Positions 5,054 through 5,924 of a DNA stretch of 5,924 nucleotides are shown in pieces. Source of the DNA: Methanoregula sp. (GTDB taxonomy: Archaea > Halobacteriota > Methanomicrobia > Methanomicrobiales > Methanospirillaceae); NCBI GenBank assembly GCA_030653335.1, contig JAURZP010000229.1, positions 1 through 5,924 of the forward strand, given 5' to 3'. Position 1 is the first letter of the stretch. Each line of letters opens with the position of its first letter. The notes below the pieces were generated by a model. It ran no database searches. It had not been told where the DNA came from and was given only the letters and a program-made list of their open reading frames with translations. The position numbers and the translations under genes are program-made.

Positions 5054-5309
5054 AGGAGACCCTTGGAGGGATAAGAGGTGCCCGGGAGAATTCAGGTACA
5101 GCGGAGCCCGTAACGGTGCCGGTTGTACCTCTTTTCCCAAAATCATCAGGATCGGAGGTCATAATTCGCAAAAACAAGGGAATGGGACCCGGAACCGGGA
5201 GAGGTTTGTCGACGGGAATATATGAGGTCATATTTAGCCACGTTGTGATGGCAAAAGTCAGGGCAGGATGATGTTTATGAGGTTGGAGGTCTCGGCAGGA
5301 GGCCGGATT
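5054..5309 (+). repeat. 250-bp direct repeat element, copy 2
   Basis: This is the second copy of the element at 3956-4200, in the same orientation. Matching identical blocks are 5104-5141, 5155-5182 and 5257-5289. The hairpin arms are GGTACAGC (5095-5102) and GTTGTACC (5122-5129). Similarity ends at GGCCGGATT, after which a T-rich stretch (GAGTTTTTGG, CTCTTTTTG) follows. The interval 5310-5381 shows no gene. Confidence 0.85.
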
Positions 5310-5381
5310 TGAGTTTTTGGCACACTCTTTTTGTCATGGCATCTTTACCGGCGCTGCTCAGTGCCTTCGGTTCCGGCAATA

Positions 5382-5455
5382 GACAACGGGTCCGGTACCA
5401 GATCCGGTTCCGGGTCCGTCAATCAAAGAGAGGACGGGTCCGCACCTCACGCATG
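5382..5455 (+). repeat. Dispersed intergenic repeat, copy E
   Basis: It starts GACAACGGGTCCGG and carries the identical 33-nt core at 5404-5436. It then reads GGTCCGCACCTCACGC. The arms CGGGTCCGTC and GACGGGTCCG around the 12-nt loop AATCAAAGAGAG form a 10-bp stem on the plus-strand RNA if two G-U pairs are allowed; the minus-strand transcript would have A-C mismatches there. This favours a plus-strand RNA. It lies 18 nt beyond the 3' end of the DUF4411 gene. Confidence 0.9.
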
Positions 5456-5473
5456 CTCACTATGAATGGTTGA

Positions 5474-5924
5474 CTATGCCGGGGGTAAGGTAAGTTGCAC
5501 CCGAAGTTCATGCAGCAATTCGAATGTATTCAAATAGGGAACATTCAATTCGCGGCAAACATTTGGGATCTTGATTTTCCTTCTGATATATGGATCGTAG
5601 TACTCATCGGAGACTACGACGTATTTTTTTGCCAAAGCATGAGCAATTAACCAACCATCAGCTGTCTTGGCAAATTCGGTTTTAGCAGCTGTAGAATATT
5701 GTGTCTGCGCTTGTGACCAAATCATGACCGTTCGGTAAGCATCAAAAACATCCTGCTGATTCGTTGATTCAAACCATCCATAAAATTTTTTATCGACCCA
5801 CGTCTTAAGATCATCATTTCCCCGATCAATTTCTTCCTTAATTTTATCTATCGATCTGACGGGTCCCCGCCCTGCATGAAGAATTAATCAATCCCAATAC
5901 CCGGGAGCAATACGAAAAGCGTAA
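5474..5924 (-). pseudogene. DUF4411 (PIN-like) protein gene with an in-frame TGA; 5' end outside window
   Basis: The minus strand encodes a protein of the DUF4411 family, PIN-like and usually about 160 residues. From the right edge the frame reads YAFRIAPGYWD, then TGA (plus-strand 5888-5890), then LILHAGRGPVRSIDKIKEEI, DDLKTWVDKKFYGWF, TADGWLIAHALAKKYVVVSDE, KIKIPNVCRELNVPYLNTFELLHEL and a TAG stop. Family members usually read 'PxFWDWL' where this has GYWD-stop-L, so the TGA replaces an expected Trp codon (TGG) by one base. The motif ADGWLIA with its Asp, typical of the metal site, is intact, but the first catalytic Asp lies upstream of the window. No in-frame start follows the TGA until ATG 5723-5725, which would leave only 83 residues. 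It is probably inactivated. Members are often found as toxin-like genes; that role is inferred. Confidence 0.8.

Noticed and set aside
630..5455. Dispersed repeats as a CRISPR array
   Set aside because: Copies are 650-1800 bp apart with genes between them; there is no regular spacer length and no cas gene in the window.

Overview
The window looks like an accessory region of a methanogenic archaeon, most likely in or near the Methanomicrobiales (for example the Methanoregula group). This is an inference. It rests on archaeal TATA-type boxes (CTTATATAC at 4360), strong Shine-Dalgarno sites (AAAGGAGGT at 4416), moderate GC content, long non-coding spacers, and protein families common in those genomes. 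No marker gene fixes the taxon.

Layout, left to right: the 3' end of a class I SAM-dependent methyltransferase (2-487, +); a HEPN/MNT (HEPN domain plus minimal nucleotidyltransferase) toxin-antitoxin pair on the minus strand (1430-730); a small membrane methyltransferase of the isoprenylcysteine/phospholipid methyltransferase type (2090-1653, -); a hicB-hicA toxin-antitoxin pair (2354-2789, +); a cluster of five alternating half-sites (2993-3076); a Fic protein remnant that has lost its catalytic N-terminal part (3589-3098, -); a non-coding block with a degenerate tandem array (3672-3905); a 24-codon ORF coupled to an unrecognised 123-residue gene (4433-4875, +), enclosed by two direct copies of a 250-bp element (3956-4200 and 5054-5309); and a DUF4411 PIN-like toxin gene with an in-frame TGA (5924-5474, -), running off the right edge.

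The most striking feature is a dispersed repeat of about 50-85 bp. Five recognisable copies (630, 1555, 2201, 2874, 5382) and one probable fragment (3590) all lie in the same orientation, and each sits between gene modules and never inside one. Three copies share an identical 33-nt core. The copies separate the HEPN/MNT pair, the membrane methyltransferase, hicBA, the fic remnant, the 123-aa gene block and the DUF4411 gene, so the region reads as a series of small, mostly toxin-antitoxin cassettes punctuated by one repeat. The fragment lies exactly where the fic gene loses its 5' end, which suggests that the repeats take part in rearrangement. No integrase or transposase is visible here.

The modules do not form a pathway. 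What links them is toxin-antitoxin biology (HEPN/MNT, HicAB, Fic, PIN-like), partly decayed, and the shared repeats. Large parts (3611-4432 and 4876-5473) are non-coding but rich in repeats.
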